The notes below the pieces were generated by a model. It had not been told where the DNA came from. It saw only the letters and a list, made by a program, of their open reading frames with translations, and searched no databases. DNA of 64,000 nucleotides, from NCBI RefSeq assembly GCF_024868665.1, contig NC_079891.1:17936375-18000374 (forward strand). Reading direction: 5' to 3'. The stretch is from Triplophysa rosa. Taxonomy: Eukaryota > Chordata > Actinopteri > Cypriniformes > Nemacheilidae. This document shows, one piece after another, positions 1 through 10,530 of the stretch; positions within the stretch are counted from its first letter, which is position 1, and every line of letters begins with the position of its first letter. The translations under genes were made by a program, and so were the position numbers.

Positions 1-187
1 TGCATGTGACAGTTTGGCTATGGATGCGACAGTTCACTTGCCTATGTAAAACTATGCTTTAAAAACTTTAAGAGAGACTTCATATGGGTATTTAAACCAG
101 TAAATATTGACATCTAACCTATCAGTACGGTAAAAAAAAAAAAATTTCATCTTAAGATTGACATTTGCATGTAATTGCTGATCATTG

Positions 188-1012
188 CCATAGCCAGGGT
201 TTGAAAATTATTGAGGTCTGTGGTGGGGTGTCAATAATTATACTATTATATTATTACCATTAAATGCTATAAATCATTCAACTTTAATAAATATAGTGAT
301 AAAATTAACAAATGATCAACTTATATCTATGAACAGGGCTTGATACTGTGGCTAGTGGTTTTCCAAAATGACTAACTGGCCCTACTCGACCAAAGCGGGT
401 TTAGAACCAGCATCGGTCCGGTATGGGACGAGCACTCTACGAGGAGGCTCAGCGCCTGTCGATAGAGACTTCCCTGCATACTGCAAGAGTCTGGTTTACT
501 TGCACAGCTCTCTCTCGCTGGCCTCTGTTACACTAGCCACCCAGCATTTTCACTGTCAACAATTTTGTTTTTGGGAAATTATTTTATATGACTAAAGTTG
601 ACAATGGCATGCTGTGAGATCATGCGTCTAAAAATATGCCCAAAATAAAAACGAAAAGGTTCACATACCCAACTCTCCACTATATTAACTTCATAAAGTG
701 TGTCATTACGTGAAAACGGGTATGCAAGTGTGTCATTAAAGGTATGCAGTGCGGAGATTGCATACCCATGCACTCACTCACAACTCTTTCAATCGGGTGA
801 CGCCGCCAGCCTCCCGCATCAAGTGAAATTAATCCATCTTTTATGCCACGGACAATGAACAACTTTGTAAACTGTATAGACTGAATTATACGTGTAACGC
901 AGACACTCAGAAGAGTTTTAAATTGCTGATTATTCATTCAGGGTTTCACATTATATTTTTTAATATGAAAAATTACCGAGGTCTGAACCTTGGTGATCAT
1001 AGCTGGCTACGG
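188..1012. mobile_element. Decayed DNA-transposon-like unit with inverted ends
   Basis: The left end reads CCATAGCCAGG and the right end, reverse-complemented, reads CCGTAGCCAGC. Just inside each end is a related 18-19 base stretch (203-220 and 967-985, GAAAATTA..GAGGTCTG) in direct orientation. This looks like a short palindromic element expanded by later insertions, including the SINE-like piece at 360-540. No transposase is visible and I found no convincing target-site duplication, so the class is unknown and the boundaries are approximate. Confidence 0.35.
360..540 (-). mobile_element. tRNA-derived SINE-like fragment
   Basis: On the minus strand a B-box-like GGTTCTAAACCC (397-408) lies downstream of an A-box-like stretch containing TAGAGTGCTCGTCCC. 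The spacing is about that of a tRNA-type RNA polymerase III promoter. The pattern matches tRNA-headed fish SINEs and does not fold as a tRNA that I would trust. The B box departs from GGTTCGAAACCC at the CpG, as expected of an old copy. Ends are not defined. Confidence 0.45.
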
Positions 1013-1611
1013 CCATGTTGCTCTAGCCTATGCATGTAAGGTGGTGATCTCTATAAGTCCTGTTGGTTATATGATTTCACTTGAATTCTTGTTTTTAAGT
1101 TGAAGGTTTTTGGACACCTTTTGTATTTCAGTGCCATTGCTTTGTAATATTTCTTCGCTAGGTTTCATTTTTCATTACTGTAATTCAAGAAAAAATGAAG
1201 AATGCACAACATCTTGGTGAGGTTCTGATTAAAAGTTAATGCATCGTTCCATGAAATTAGGGCAGAATGAAGTGCCCAAGCTCCACATTAAAGTGAGTTA
1301 TGAAGCTCAATTCAGCACAACTTTAAAAGTCAAAAAGTACTTTGCAAAAAACATGTGTGAAAATGTGTTCATGTTAATGCGATCAAACTGCAAAGTCCTG
1401 ACTTAATTAGTAGTACATTCTTCAATAAATTACCCCAATGTCCCACTTTAGACATGTTTAAAGAATATTGGCAAGTGTATTATTACACAGTGTTAATTAG
1501 TATGCAAATGAATTTTTTATGATCACCTTCTTCATTATATTTAATCTCTCTATTTATCTGATAGATTGAATCCATGTCTGCCATGTACAAGGTGTGATTT
1601 ACTACTGTCTT
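1013..1611. other. AT-rich spacer, nothing recognised
   Basis: No gene, repeat end or promoter is recognisable here. Reading frames are short and full of stops. Confidence 0.6.
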
Positions 1612-1935
1612 TTAAAGTGATAGTTCACCCAAAAATGAAAATTCTGTCATCATTTGCTCACCCTCTTCTTATTTCAAACCTGTATGACTTTCTTTCTACT
1701 GCAGAACATAAAGGAAGATATTTTAAGTAAGTGTTGGTAACCAAATAACGGCAGTACCCATTGACTTTGGTTTTGTGTCCATACAATAGATGTGAATGCG
1801 TACCACCGTTGTTCGGTTACCAGCATTCTTCACAATATCTTCTTTTGTGTTCTGCAGAAGTCATACATATTTGAAATGACAGGAGGGTTAGTAAATGATC
1901 ACCTAATTTTCATTTTGGGTGAACTATCTCTTTAA
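1612..1935. mobile_element. Foldback MITE (TTAA...TTAA), copy 1
   Basis: Both ends are TTAA. The left arm reads TTAAAGTGATAGTTCACCC and the right arm is its approximate reverse complement, ending GGGTGAACTATCTCTTTAA. The arms continue inward as a long imperfect palindrome around a core with ACCATTGACTT-like and GTACCACCG-like segments. This is one of the commonest cyprinid repeats. The TTAA flank followed by AGG/AGT would fit a Kolobok-like or piggyBac-like TTAA target, but no transposase is present and the assignment is inference. Confidence 0.85.
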
Positions 1936-3283
1936 TTAGATGGTGGTTATTGCACAATTCCCCAACTAAGCAGGACTGTCATTTTTAACCGAACATAAGC
2001 ACAAATATGTGCATTTTAAGCATGTTCTAATGGGGTGTTTAGAAAATACAATTTTCCTCTCAATGAGTTAATACACAGAATGTAGACTCAAAGACAACAA
2101 ACCAACTGGCTGATGATATAACAATGAATTATTTTTAATTATGGTGCATTACCAGCTGTGCATTCACAATTCAGCTGTGGGTTTATATCACGGTGTAAAA
2201 AAATAAAACAAACTCTTTTGATTTTAAACATGAGAAAATTTTAACTGAAATTATTCAGAAAAAGCTTCCAGTGTATTTGTGTCAGATGGCCAGTCAATGT
2301 AGGACACAGCCCATTTTAGACTCAATGACACCTTGATATGGCACTACTGGGGATCTCTCTCTCTCTCCTTCCAAAGAGTGATTATTGAGAGGGATCAGTA
2401 GACTCTTAATCCCAGACTGTCTGTCTATCAAGGGTCCCCGTTGTCACTTTTATTATTTAAATACTGTCTAATGCTCATAATCCTGCATGGAAGCCCTGCT
2501 CCGAATTAATGTAAGCCCCAAACTCTTACTGTGGGGCAAACCAGCTAACAAAACCCAACTGGGATGTTGTCAGATGAAATTTATGCCAGCACTTTACATA
2601 TAAAACAATGATCGAAATTCCAGACACCACTTCCCACCACGTCAAACAGCAAAGCTTCAGCTTTAATCACACCCTGTCTAATAAGACCCCAGAGAGTAAT
2701 CTTGCCGCAATTTCCGCCTATAAACAAGATCATATTGTGGCGGGTCACCTGCACTAACCTTCTGTCGAATTACAGCCCTGCGCGCAATCCACTCTGATTG
2801 CTTCAATCACGGGAGCAGATTTGAATAGCCACGAGAACTTTCCAGTAAAGCCCTCAGCCTCCTGATTTATCTCCACATGGAGGAAATTACATTCACTAGC
2901 TGTCCTCTCTGTTTGGAATCCACTATAGTTTATTATTATCATTGCAATACGCATGCACACGCATGCGCACTAAATGAGGGAAAAGAAAGGAAGAAGTTCC
3001 AGCTGAGATTTAAATTGTGGCCACCATGCTGTTGCGAAACAGTGATCTGAATTTGATTAGGCTTCCTTATCCTCCAAGTGTGTGTGTGTGAGAGAGTGTG
3101 TGTGATATCTAATCATGATCCACTTGCACTGTTGTCAAAGCAGTTTAGTCAATAGTTCCAGATGACTAAAGACCTCTGGCTTTTTTCATGTTCACACTGC
3201 AGAAACTGGCAATGGTTTTAGTTTTTGAGGGACAAAAGTAGCTCATTTGCCAAAACAGGTGTCTAACACAGAAAAAGGAACTA
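1936..3283. other. Intergenic DNA without recognised gene
   Basis: No coding potential that I can support. A short GT microsatellite lies at about 3078-3105. The stretch at about 2500-2960 is less AT-rich and free of recognisable repeats, but no open frame there has a recognisable domain. Confidence 0.55.
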
Positions 3284-3703
3284 TCATTGAGTGCATTTAC
3301 ATGCACAAAATAAACGGAAATCTATCAAAAATCAGCTTAAAAAGAAACCTGTTTAACGTGTTTACATGCACAGTAATAAACCGGCTACACAGAAAACCGT
3401 GTTTACATGGAAGTCTGAGATTTGCCGGGTTTCTCACGTGCAATGACGTCATCGTCGACAGTCTGTTTAGTAATTAAAGATACAGCGGGAAAACGGTCAG
3501 AAGCTGTATTTTTGTATCTCCTCTCATGTCCGCAGTACCTGCATATGGAACAATAGTTCCCCTTCAGTCGGTCTCTCGATGTTGTGTTGAGAGACAGACT
3601 GGGGTTTGATCTTGAGAACCTATCATTTCCGAGAGGAATTTTAAAACGCCATTGGGCTTGGCGAATGGCACACGCACGCCAGTCCCTGCCCCGTGCATAC
3701 GGG

Positions 3704-3710
3704 TATAAAA
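3704..3710 (+). promoter_or_regulatory. TATA box of DIRS copy A
   Basis: TATAAAA within GGGTATAAAAGGGAG, about 155 bases upstream of the gag ATG. The same block is present in copies B and C at the matching place, so it is probably the element's own promoter. Confidence 0.65.
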
Positions 3711-3859
3711 GGGAGATGGTGGCGGTCATTCATTCATACACACGTGAAGCAGCGGATTTCTCCCTCTCGGTAGCGGACTTCCTCTTGGCGTCTCGGCAGC
3801 AAGCCGCAGATACTTCTAAAAGAGTAAATTTCCTTTCACAGTCTGCGCTGTCTTCGGGC

Positions 3860-4383
3860 ATGTCTTGCAGCTGTGTTCTTGGGTATGACAGACTCATCCC
3901 CGAGTCCGACGGGCACGACACCTGTATTGCATGTTGGGGGTCCAGCATGCAGTGGCAGGGCTCGTCGATTAAGGTGTTGCGGTCACAGTTGGCTACGTTC
4001 TTCGGAATGTACATCGTCTGCTTCCTGAGCAAGTTTGACTTCCGCTTCGGCGAGGTTGACCACTTCGGCGAGCGGCGGGGGTGATTGGGGATTCCCATTG
4101 ATGTCACTCCGCCAGTTTCGGCTCTCGGACCATCTGTGCCTCGGCTTGCTCACCGGCTTGTCCCCGGCTGCGGTGTACCGTCCCATAGCGGGCAGACTCG
4201 ACAACGGGAAGGGGACGAACTTTCTGTCTGAACGTCGGACAGCTACCTCCTGTCATCGGATGCGGAGATCCCTTGGAGATGACGGCCGTGCTTGCCCGGG
4301 CGGCCGCGAGTGTCGGGTTGCAGGGTTGAGCGTCGGCTGACCTGAAGGTGCATGAGGAGCTCACAAACATGTGGAATATGGCA
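3860..4383 (+). pseudogene. DIRS gag N-terminal part, frameshifted (copy A)
   Basis: The ATG at 3860-3862 aligns with the gag start of copy C. The reading begins MSCSCVLGYDRLIPESDGHD and runs into a Cys/His cluster (GHDTCIACWG) equivalent to KHDVCVRCLG in copy C, the probable nucleic-acid-binding motif of this gag. The frame breaks after about 50 residues. Later in another frame a segment KVHEELTNMWN (about 4346-4378) matches VHEELTKMWN of copy C, after which the sequence switches abruptly to recombinase. No functional product is expected. Family assignment rests on similarity to copy C and on what is known of vertebrate DIRS gag. Confidence 0.7.
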
Positions 4384-4896
4384 TCCAGGCATTTTTCGTG
4401 TCCCATGGGTGCCTAGAATTCGGGCCCGGTGGTTCTCACATTATCCTGAGACCCCGGCCCGGTTACATGCTCAAGGTTCCCACCACTCCCTTCTGGGACC
4501 AGGTGGTGAACCTGCAGGCGCTCCCCTCTGGGGAGGAAGACCCAACCTCCAACGTGTTGTGTCCAGTACGCGCACTGCTGATCTTAGAAGCTCTGAGCAG
4601 CTCTTTGTCTGTTATGGGGGACAGCACCAGTGGAGGGCTGTCTCCAAACAGAGATTGGCACACTTGATTGTGGATGCCATCACTTGGCATACTAGTCCCA
4701 AGATCGCCCATGCCCACTTGCAGTGAGAGCCCACTCCACTCGGAGTATGGCCTACTCATGGGCACTGGCTCAGGGCTTCTCTCTGGCAGACATATGTAGT
4801 GCTGCGGGTTGGGCTACGTCCAGTACCTTCGCGAGGTTTTACAACCTCTGCGTGGAACCAGTGTCGGCCCGTGTCTTACACGCTGCCGGCGTGTAA
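4384..4896 (+). pseudogene. DIRS tyrosine recombinase, catalytic C-terminus (copy A)
   Basis: This is the site-specific recombinase (YR) that integrates DIRS cDNA circles. The first recognisable block is FFVSHGCLEFG, followed by LCPVRALLI and SEQLFVCYGG in shifted frames. The last frame (4723-4896, stop TAA 4894-4896) has the family's His-x-x-Arg in AHSTRS (His 4732-4734, Arg 4741-4743) and the nucleophilic Tyr in FARFYNL (4840-4842), 36 residues after the His. The catalytic residues are therefore preserved although the gene is broken by frameshifts and lacks its N-terminal half. It joins gag remnant sequence directly. Confidence 0.75.
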
Positions 4897-5764
4897 GGCC
4901 GGCAACCGGTTTGGGCGTATGCCTGCGAAAGCGCCTTCTCCCCTCTCCAGGCAAGTCTAGTGCGCTATCTTAGCCTCCCTACTTCCTCCCTTATTGCGAA
5001 GTATAGGCATTCCATCCATCACTAAGCATTGGCATTATGGTAACAGACCGGGCGGAGCGGTCTGTTAGAAGCAAGTCCAGTACTGGTAGAGTCACCCCTG
5101 CTCAGGTGGACCCCTATACTAGGACTGTTACCCCATATGTAGTGACTCCCCTGCAGGGTCTTCCCATATGTTGAATTCCTCACTCTTGGTTCCCCTGGCG
5201 GTGAACCTGTGACCTCCCCTCCGGTGGATAACACCACCTGGGTTCTGTCCCCCCATTCAGGCTGACACAAATTCTCACATGTTGTTCTCCCCACTGGTTA
5301 GACCATGTTGGTGTCTCCACATGTAACCTCCCCTTGTGGTAGGATGTGGCCTACGCAACACACTCTTCAACTAGGAGAGCAGTGTTTCCCCAGTGTTCTT
5401 ATGGCGCCGGACAGCGTCTCACTACAGAGAAGAACGCCACCACCTGTGATGGCCGTCGGTACAAGCTTCTCAGTATGCTACTAGTGCTGATCCCACTGGA
5501 AGATTGCTTCTCGCGGTAGCGCTCACTTGTGACTCGCTAGTCCAGTCAGTTTCGCTTCTCTTCAGGTCGTGATACGGCTCAGCGCCGTGGCGTGTAAAGA
5601 TAGGTCCCCAGTCTGCCTGAAGGGGAACATCTCATTCCCTAATGGAGGGAACGAGACGTTGTGTCTTCATGCCACGGTTTACTTGAACGGTTTACATGAC
5701 TTACACGTTATCAACTTATTAAGCATAATCGGAGCAAGACTGTGCATGTAAACGCACTCAATGA

Positions 5765-8358
5765 CAAAAGGGTATGTTGACTTGCTGGACACGTCACTGC
5801 ATTTTAACAGTAACAAGACATAAACGTACAGCAAGCTAATGTTAGCTGCATTATGATGCCTTTGTCTGTGCAATGCGTTCTTTTCTCCATCTCGGTGATA
5901 CTGTATGCAGCATTGCAAATTTTCGTAGATTTAATCTCTTAGTGCTCCTTTTTGCTCTTGTATATGTCTACATCACATTTCTGTTAACACAAAACCCTTG
6001 ACACACATCAAAAACAGATCCGATCATGGCATCCTTCATCCTTTGTTTTTTTAAATGTTCCAACACTGGTGTGAATGCAACCTGGAAAATGGCCAGAGAG
6101 AAAATGACTGATCTTGTTCTTTCTGTAACTTTGTTATGGCAGGCTAACTACCCTGTGCAAAAGCAGCTACTGAATGTTTTGGGCAACCAAACATGATTTC
6201 TATAGCATCGCTGTGAAGAACCTTTGACTGAATGGCTCTTTAAATAGTTCTTCTGTGTCATCAATTTCAATTTCAAGGTACTTTATGTCATCACTGTGTT
6301 CTTCTGTGTCATCACTGTGAAGAACTTTTGTAGCACCTTCAGTGACTTTTACAGTATAAACTTTATTTTATATGACATAATTATAAGTTAGTAAACAGCT
6401 CTCCAAGTTTCACACCTCTACCCTTTCTTACCTTAGTTTCAGTCTGCACACAAACACACATACACAACCAGGTTCCCTTCAATAGCTGTCCCACATTCCT
6501 TTGAAACCTAAAGGCACTCTGTTCCCAATAATCAGGTGGTCCTCCAGATCAAATAAAAGCAGAGGTAGTGCCATTGTAGTGTGAATTAAACCTCTTAATC
6601 CCCATGTAATGCTTATCGTTGGACAGAACTGCAATCTCTCTCTCTCTCTCTCGTTCTCTCTCTCTCTCTCTGCCACATGGTTGTTCCCTAAAGGGACAGA
6701 TCCTAAACGTGTGTTTGGGGTCATCTGCCTCAGACAAACATCTGTGTCTCAGGGAGCAGGTGAAGACAGGAGGGTGTGAAGGAGAGGTGACACTCCCCCA
6801 GCCACCAGGGGAGAGGGAGATCTTCATAAATAATCTTCAAACAATCTGCCTCTCTTGACTCCTCTTATTAATTACTTTTATGGCCAAAATCTAACATCTG
6901 TCACCGTGGAATCTACAAATTAATTGTGCGGCTTCCTGCCGTCAAGAATGGTAGAGCTCAGCCTGCGAGTTTTTGACTGGGAAACCAAGGTGAGACTCTG
7001 CTCAAGACAAAGATTTTGCATTGTATTTTTAAAACAAAGCCATTCCACACTGAGAGAATCATAAAATGACATTTTTTTCTAATTTCTCCCAGAGAATTGA
7101 ACTTGTGAACATCATTTGTGTGCACGCTTTGTTCCGGCGTTTAAATGTCTCCTTTTTATCTATACCAGAAAAATCTTAAAATATAATGAGGCCTGACGTC
7201 CCACAAGAGTCGAGATAATCCAAACTACTAAAGACATGAAATCACTAATGGATTAAAATGAATATGAGATTTAAAACCCCTCAACATGTTCATAAAAGTT
7301 TGTCGTGAACAAAGTTGATATTCCGTTTTCTTTTGCTTTTTTCCTCAGTCAGAACTTTCCTCGTTGTTCACAGGGTGGTGGAGGATCTTCAGCTGGAGCG
7401 GGCTGACAGAAGACAGCTGTCTGCCTGTCCTCCAGCTCTGCAGTGAGGTGCCCTGGGACTTCGTCTGCTCAAGGGTCAGCACCTTTGTGAGAAGGCAACA
7501 TTTGGTACCAGTTATTGAACGGCAGGGGTTCGCCTCACCATCTTTCAAGGGATAGAGGCAAGGCTGAGACAGACTCTGGGCTTGCCCATCATCCTTCAAA
7601 GCTGAAGGAGGAAGTGACCTTGAGATGGTGTGGGGTGGTACCACGTGCTGGGTGGTGCTGTGGTGTAACTCCAAGACTGATGGTGAGCTGAGTTGACTGA
7701 GTATTTAGGGTTACACTTTGTCTTGTGAGAAAAAGGGGTGTGCAAGCTTCATTGCAATCCATGGATCTTTTTGGAGATGCAAAGAAAGTGTCAATAGCAG
7801 TCATGCAAAAAACTAAAATCTGACTCATAATGACATTGCAGTAGAATGTGAATTCACAGGTTCTGAAGTTCTACAGGAAGTTGTTTATGTAAACAGCCAA
7901 TAACTGCTAAGCATTGCGTCGCATATCATGACAAACAACACATGCTCTATTATACCAGCTGGTGTAATGATGTGATAATGTCAGACTCATTAATTTCAGC
8001 ACACAGTTTACGGTGGCTTTTTACGACACTATTAATTGACTCGCAAATACATTAAAACAAAAATAACTTGACTGAAATGCAGTAGTGAGCTCGCATCTCT
8101 GTTGTAAACCCTTTTGGTGGTAAATTGTCTGGTCGCTAAATAATAAGCAATTCCAAAACATGCATGATTTAACCAACACATTTTTATACAGTATAGTATA
8201 CTGTCATTAGCAAACGTGCATTCATTAAACACTGCAGTAGTTTAAATTTAATTGTATTCAACAGTGAATGACCATGATTATTTGCTTGAATTTAATAGGC
8301 TTAGATGTTGAATGTCCAGTTTTATTGAATGAATATCAATTTAGGCTTATTTTAATAT
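5765..8358. other. Intergenic DNA, no gene recognised
   Basis: Apart from a CT microsatellite (6635-6671) and short repeated GAAGAAC/TTCTTCTGTGTCATCA units at about 6210-6320, nothing is recognised. The stretch 6870-6970 is repeat-poor and might be conserved non-coding DNA, which cannot be judged without alignment. Open frames are short and have no domain. Confidence 0.5.
6635..6671. repeat. CT microsatellite
   Basis: Interrupted (TC)n run visible directly in the sequence. Confidence 0.95.
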
Positions 8359-8640
8359 TTAAAGGGATAGTTCACCCAAAAATGAAAATTCTGTCATGAA
8401 TTACTCACTCTCTAGTTGTTCCAAACCTGTATACATTTCTTTGTTTGGTTGAACACAGAGATTTGGACGAATGCTTGTAACCAAACAGTTCTTGGACCCC
8501 ATTGACACCCATAGTAGGAAAAATTACAATGGTTGTCAAAAGTGCCCCGAAACTGTTTGCTGTCCAACATTCTTCATTCTTCAAATAGCTTGTTTTGTGT
8601 TCAACAGAACAAAAAAATTATAAAGGCATTTTTCCTTCTA
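8359..8640. mobile_element. Foldback MITE, copy 2, 3' end lost
   Basis: Starts TTAAAGGGATAGTTCACCC like the other copies and continues through the recognisable GTTCCAAACCTGTAT and ACCAAACAGTT segments. The right arm decays after about 8640 and the terminal CTATCCCTTTAA is absent. Confidence 0.75.
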
Positions 8641-8777
8641 ATTAAATTATAAATCATTAATATAATCTTTGCAAATTGAGATAACGAGACAGTTTTGAAT
8701 TTACAAAATATGTAAATGTTTATGTACTTGCTTAATAAAAAACGTTACATTTTTTAAACAACAAGGTAACAAATTGC

Positions 8778-8809
8778 TTTAAAAGAACAGTTCACCCAAA
8801 GATTAAAAT
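8778..8809. mobile_element. Foldback MITE terminal stub
   Basis: About 30 bases (TTTAAAAGAACAGTTCACCC and on) of the same family end, cut off where DIRS copy B begins. DIRS B, or a deletion at its 3' side, presumably removed the rest. Confidence 0.6.
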
Positions 8810-9351
8810 ACGGGCGGTGGCGTTCGTCTCTATAGCGAGATGCCGTAAGAACACTGGGGAAACACTGCTCTCCTCGTTGAAGAGTGTGTTACGGAGGCCA
8901 CATCCTACCACAAGGGGAGGTACATGTGGAGACACCAACATGGTAACACCAGAGGGGAGAACAACATGTGAGAATTTGTGTCAGCCGCCCAAATGGGGGG
9001 ACAGAACCCAGGTGGGGTAAACCACCGGTGGGGAGGTCACAGGCTCACCGAAAGGGGAACCAGGAGTGAGGAATTCAACATACGGGACGACCCTGCAGGG
9101 GAGTCACTACATATGGGGCAACAGTCCTAGTATAGGGGTCCACCTGAGCAGGGGCGACTCTACCAGTACTGGACTTGGTTCCAACAAACCGCACCGCCCG
9201 GTTTGTTACCATAATTGCCAGCTTAGTGATGGATGGAATGCCTGTACTTCACCCTAAGGGGGGAAGTAGGGGGCTAAATAGCGCGTTAGACTCACCTGGA
9301 GAGGGGAGAAGGCGCTTTCACAGGCGTACGCCCAATCCAGTTGTCGACCTT

Positions 9352-10372
9352 ACACGCCGGTAGCGTGTAAGACCCGCACTGGTGCCACGCGGAGGTTGTA
9401 AAACCTCGAGAAGGTACTGGGCATAGCCCAATCCGCAACACTACGTATGTCTGCCAGAGAGGCGCCCTGAGCCAGTGCCCACAAGGAGGCCATACTCTGA
9501 GTGGAGTGCTGTCACTGCAAGTGGGCACGGGCGACTTGGGACTGGTATGCCAAAGTGATGACATCCACAATCCAGTATGCCAATCTCTTTTTGGAGACAG
9601 CCCTCCCCTGGTGCTGTCCCATAACAGACAAAGAGCTGCTCAGAGCTTCTAAGCTCTGCGTGTGGTCCAAGTAGTGTACTGGACACAACACGTTAGAGGT
9701 TGGGTCTTCCTCCCCATAGGGGAGCGCCTGCAGGTTCACCACCTGGTCCCAGAAGGGAGTGGTGGGAACCTTGGGGACGTAACCGGGCCAGGGTCTCAGG
9801 ATAACGTGAGAACGACCGAGCCCGAATTCTAGGCACCCATGGGACACAAAAAATGCCTGGAGGTCCTCTACCCTCTTGATAGAAGCGAGTGCCGTCTTTA
9901 TCATCCGATGAGGAAGAGTGGCATCTCTGAGGGCTCGCCGTACCAAGGCCTGTTAGACCACATTAAGGTCCCAAGAGGGTACGTAGCACAGTCGAGGTGG
10001 ATACACCCTTCTTGCGACCCTAAATAACCTGGTGACCAGGTCATGTTGGCTGAGAGACTTACCCTCTATGAGATCGTGATGAGTGGCAATAGCGGCTACA
10101 TACACTTTCAATGTGGATGGGGAGAGGTTACTCTCGAGTCTCTCTTGTAAGAAGGCCAAAGCTGACCCGATCGGGCAATTCCGTGGGTTCTCCCTGCGGG
10201 AAGAACGCCAGGACAAGAAGAGACGCCACTTATAAGTGTATAAATGCCTAGTGGCGGGGGCTCTAGCCTGCAGGACGGTCTCTCTGACCGCTGGCGGCAA
10301 GCCACTCAAGGTCTCCTCGTCCCATCCAGGTGCCAGACATGGAAATTCCAGAGGCCTGGTTTGGGGTGCCAC
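9352..10372 (-). pseudogene. DIRS tyrosine recombinase (copy B), broken
   Basis: The N-terminal domain is in one frame (10372-9953), including LSGLPPAVRETVLQARAPAT, LYTYKWRLFLSW and LSPSTLKVYVAAIATHHDLI, the core-binding part. The catalytic part is in a second frame (9946-9512), with IKRVEDLQAFFVSHGCLEFG carrying the first catalytic Arg. The third part carries His-Ser-Thr then CAG (Gln) where copy A has CGG (Arg), at 9506-9508 and 9497-9499, and the Tyr codon at 9398-9400. The second catalytic Arg is thus lost, in a change that fits CpG decay. Length is close to a full recombinase. The gene cannot be active as it stands. Confidence 0.8.
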
Positions 10373-10524
10373 ACCATGCCCTTCCCCTGCGGTAGAAGGC
10401 TCTTCGTCAGGGGAATCGGCCAGGGGGAACTTTCATCAGAGCCACCAGGTCTGAGAATCAACTCTGGTTGGGCCAGTAAGGCGCAACTAGCACTACTTGA
10501 TGTCCCTCTTCCCTGACCTTGCAA
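10306..10524 (-). pseudogene. DIRS methyltransferase-like C-terminal fragment
   Basis: The block PWPIPLTKSLLPQGKGMVWHP with ALLAQPELI upstream resembles the DNA adenine methyltransferase-type domain that follows RNase H in vertebrate DIRS elements (family knowledge). It lies between RNase H and the recombinase, the expected position. The DPPW-type catalytic motif is not visible, so the call is by position and by these conserved words. Confidence 0.5.
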
Positions 10525-10530
10525 GGAGGC

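Larger units (their letters stand above)
3556..5679 (+). mobile_element. DIRS-type retrotransposon copy A, internally deleted
   Basis: The left end GTTCCCCTTCAGTCGGTCTC matches the ends of the two other DIRS copies here. The right part carries the inverse (CCCCAGTCTGCCTGAAGGGGAAC, about 5606-5628), which are the inverted terminal repeats of DIRS elements, followed by a hairpin-forming stretch ending ACGAGACGTTGTGTC. Inside are a TATA box, the start of gag and the C-terminal catalytic part of the tyrosine recombinase. The rest of gag, reverse transcriptase, RNase H, methyltransferase and the recombinase N-terminus are missing. DIRS elements integrate by recombinase and leave no target duplication; none was seen. 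Confidence 0.85.
3284..5764. mobile_element. TIR DNA element split by DIRS copy A
   Basis: Terminal inverted repeats of about 21 bases (TCATTGAGTGCRTTTACATGC) differ at one position between the ends. Sub-terminal copies of TTTACATG recur at 3360-3370, 3393-3400 and 5690-5697. The interior left arm runs to about 3555 and the right arm starts at about 5680. Everything between is the DIRS element. No transposase is visible, and a target duplication was not identified. Confidence 0.7.

Noticed and set aside
397..470. A tRNA gene near 400
   Set aside because: B-box and A-box words only; no acceptor stem. Treated as SINE-like.
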